From: Myxococcales bacterium
GTDB lineage: Bacteria > Myxococcota > Polyangia > Fen-1088
Reading direction: 5' to 3'
Assembly: GCA_003153875.1 (NCBI GenBank)
Contig: PMBY01000038.1
Coordinates: 1-7,298 of the forward strand
DNA: 7,298 bases
Positions within the stretch are counted from its first letter, which is position 1. Every line of letters starts with the position of its first letter. The notes below the pieces were generated by a model that had not been told where the DNA came from, did no database searches, and saw only the letters and a program-made list of their open reading frames with translations. The translations under genes and the position numbers were made by a program. Positions 6,412 to 7,298 of this stretch are shown here, piece by piece.

Positions 6412-7298
6412 ATGATTACCCGTCGAAGTCTCAGAATGTGCTCGTCTCAGACCCTGTTTGGGTTTGCAGCCTTGCTTGCCCTGGCCGTCGGCTGCGCGAC
6501 GGCCGGAGGTTCCGGAAGTCCCAAGCGGGAAGTCCTCCCTGACGAAGCGGAGGCGGCGCCCGGCCAGAAGTCGACCGGCGGCCTATCCGGTCCCGTCGAG
6601 GTTCCCCTCATCGCGCGCAAGCCGACCGATCGGCAGGTCACCGAGGAGGACAGGGCCGACTACGAGAAGGCCGTCGCGGATTACATGAAGGCCAAGAAGG
6701 GGGGGACCATCCCCGGCGACGATTGTTCCAGAGTGGCATCCGCTTTCAGGAAGCTAGCCGACCAGGTGCCCGCCCTTCTCGAGGCGCGCAGCAACGAGGC
6801 CGCGGTGTATCTTGAGTGTGGCAAGAAGGGCGACGCGGTCAGCATCTGGAAGAAGCTTACGGCTGCAGGCAAGCCCTTTGCGCCGGCCCTGGCGAATCTG
6901 GGCTACGTGAGCTGGCAGGAAGGGAACAAGTCAGATGCGGAGTCGCTCTTCAAGCGCTCGATCGAGGCTGATCCCTGGAGCGGCTCCATCGCCGCCCGCA
7001 TCAACATGGCGCAGATTTACCGCGAACGGGCTCGCCTCGCGAGCGGCTCCGAAAAGAAGTCGCTCAACGACGCGGCGGTGAAGGAACTACGGCGCGTTCT
7101 CGCAGTGGATGGGAACAGCCTGCAGGCATACGCCGGGCTTTGCTTCATCTACTTCGACTTGGACTTGCCCGAGGCCGCCAAGCTGGTCGGTGCCCAGGCC
7201 ATCAAGCGGGCGCAGGAAATCGCGACCGGCAAGTTTGAGGATGAGGCGACCGTCACGGATGAGTCGAGCAAGAAAGCCAAGAAGGGCAAGGGAAAGAA
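6412..7298 (+). CDS. TPR lipoprotein, AglT/GltE-like (cut by window edge)
   Basis: From ATG 6412 the frame is open for 295 codons to the right edge without a stop. Residues 1-27 form a lipoprotein signal peptide: R4, R5 and R8, a hydrophobic core (about 15-26), then LAVGC with C28 as lipidation site. Alanine at +2 would allow outer-membrane sorting by the E. coli rule. A flexible Gly/Ser/Glu/Pro-rich linker (29-65) follows, then a helix with TEEDRADYEKAVADY (77-91). TPR-like helical pairs lie near 121-152, 156-189 (ending AEADPWS-like, here IEADPWS), 192-236 and 237-265. The visible end is Lys-rich (287-295). Order and type match aglT/gltE, which directly follows agmU/gltD in M. xanthus and encodes an outer-membrane TPR lipoprotein of the gliding complex. 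That identity is an inference from synteny and architecture; another TPR lipoprotein remains possible. Starting 9 bases after the previous stop, it is surely co-transcribed with it, and the operon probably continues rightward. Confidence 0.85.
   Translation, partial: MITRRSLRMCSSQTLFGFAALLALAVGCATAGGSGSPKREVLPDEAEAAPGQKSTGGLSGPVEVPLIARKPTDRQVTEEDRADYEKAVADYMKAKKGGTIPGDDCSRVASAFRKLADQVPALLEARSNEAAVYLECGKKGDAVSIWKKLTAAGKPFAPALANLGYVSWQEGNKSDAESLFKRSIEADPWSGSIAARINMAQIYRERARLASGSEKKSLNDAAVKELRRVLAVDGNSLQAYAGLCFIYFDLDLPEAAKLVGAQAIKRAQEIATGKFEDEATVTDESSKKAKKGKGK

Overview
The window looks like chromosomal DNA of a GC-rich Gram-negative bacterium of the Myxococcota or a related 'deltaproteobacterial' lineage. 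The evidence is the cell-envelope gene content (Sec signal peptides, lipoboxes, long TPR scaffold proteins), a cysteine-rich secreted protein of a style common in that group, and a gene pair resembling the Myxococcus xanthus gliding-motility genes agmU/gltD and aglT/gltE. The assignment comes from reading the sequence and from recalled families; no database search was possible.

Left part (1-663, minus strand): a two-gene unit. A 166-residue cysteine-rich lipoprotein (663-163) is followed, with a 4-base GTGA stop/start overlap, by the N-terminal 55 codons of a YraN/UPF0102-family nuclease-like protein that runs off the left edge. The yraN fragment is short, but its GY-I--RNWR--EGELDLV signature is clear.

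Middle (664-1067): a 404-base divergent intergenic region with no convincing gene. It holds two good sigma70-type promoters facing outward: TTGACA-16-TAATAT for the lipoprotein unit and TTGACA-17-TAGGAT for the TPR operon. A 7+7 bp operator-like dyad overlaps the -10 and start region of the TPR promoter. A spaced 8-bp inverted repeat has one arm inside the lipoprotein promoter. The predicted TPR-operon leader is about 190 nt long.

Right part (1068-7298, plus strand): three tightly spaced TPR genes, apparently one operon that continues past the right edge. They are a 587-aa secreted TPR protein with a conserved-looking aromatic C-terminal motif, a 1176-aa secreted TPR protein resembling AgmU/GltD, and a TPR lipoprotein resembling AglT/GltE, cut by the window end. 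Gaps are 40 and 9 bases, with no terminator between genes. Inferred model: two periplasmic TPR solenoids and one lipid-anchored TPR protein form an envelope scaffold. In M. xanthus the corresponding Glt proteins belong to the periplasmic/outer-membrane part of the gliding machinery. Related gene sets also occur in non-gliding relatives, so motility itself cannot be concluded here.
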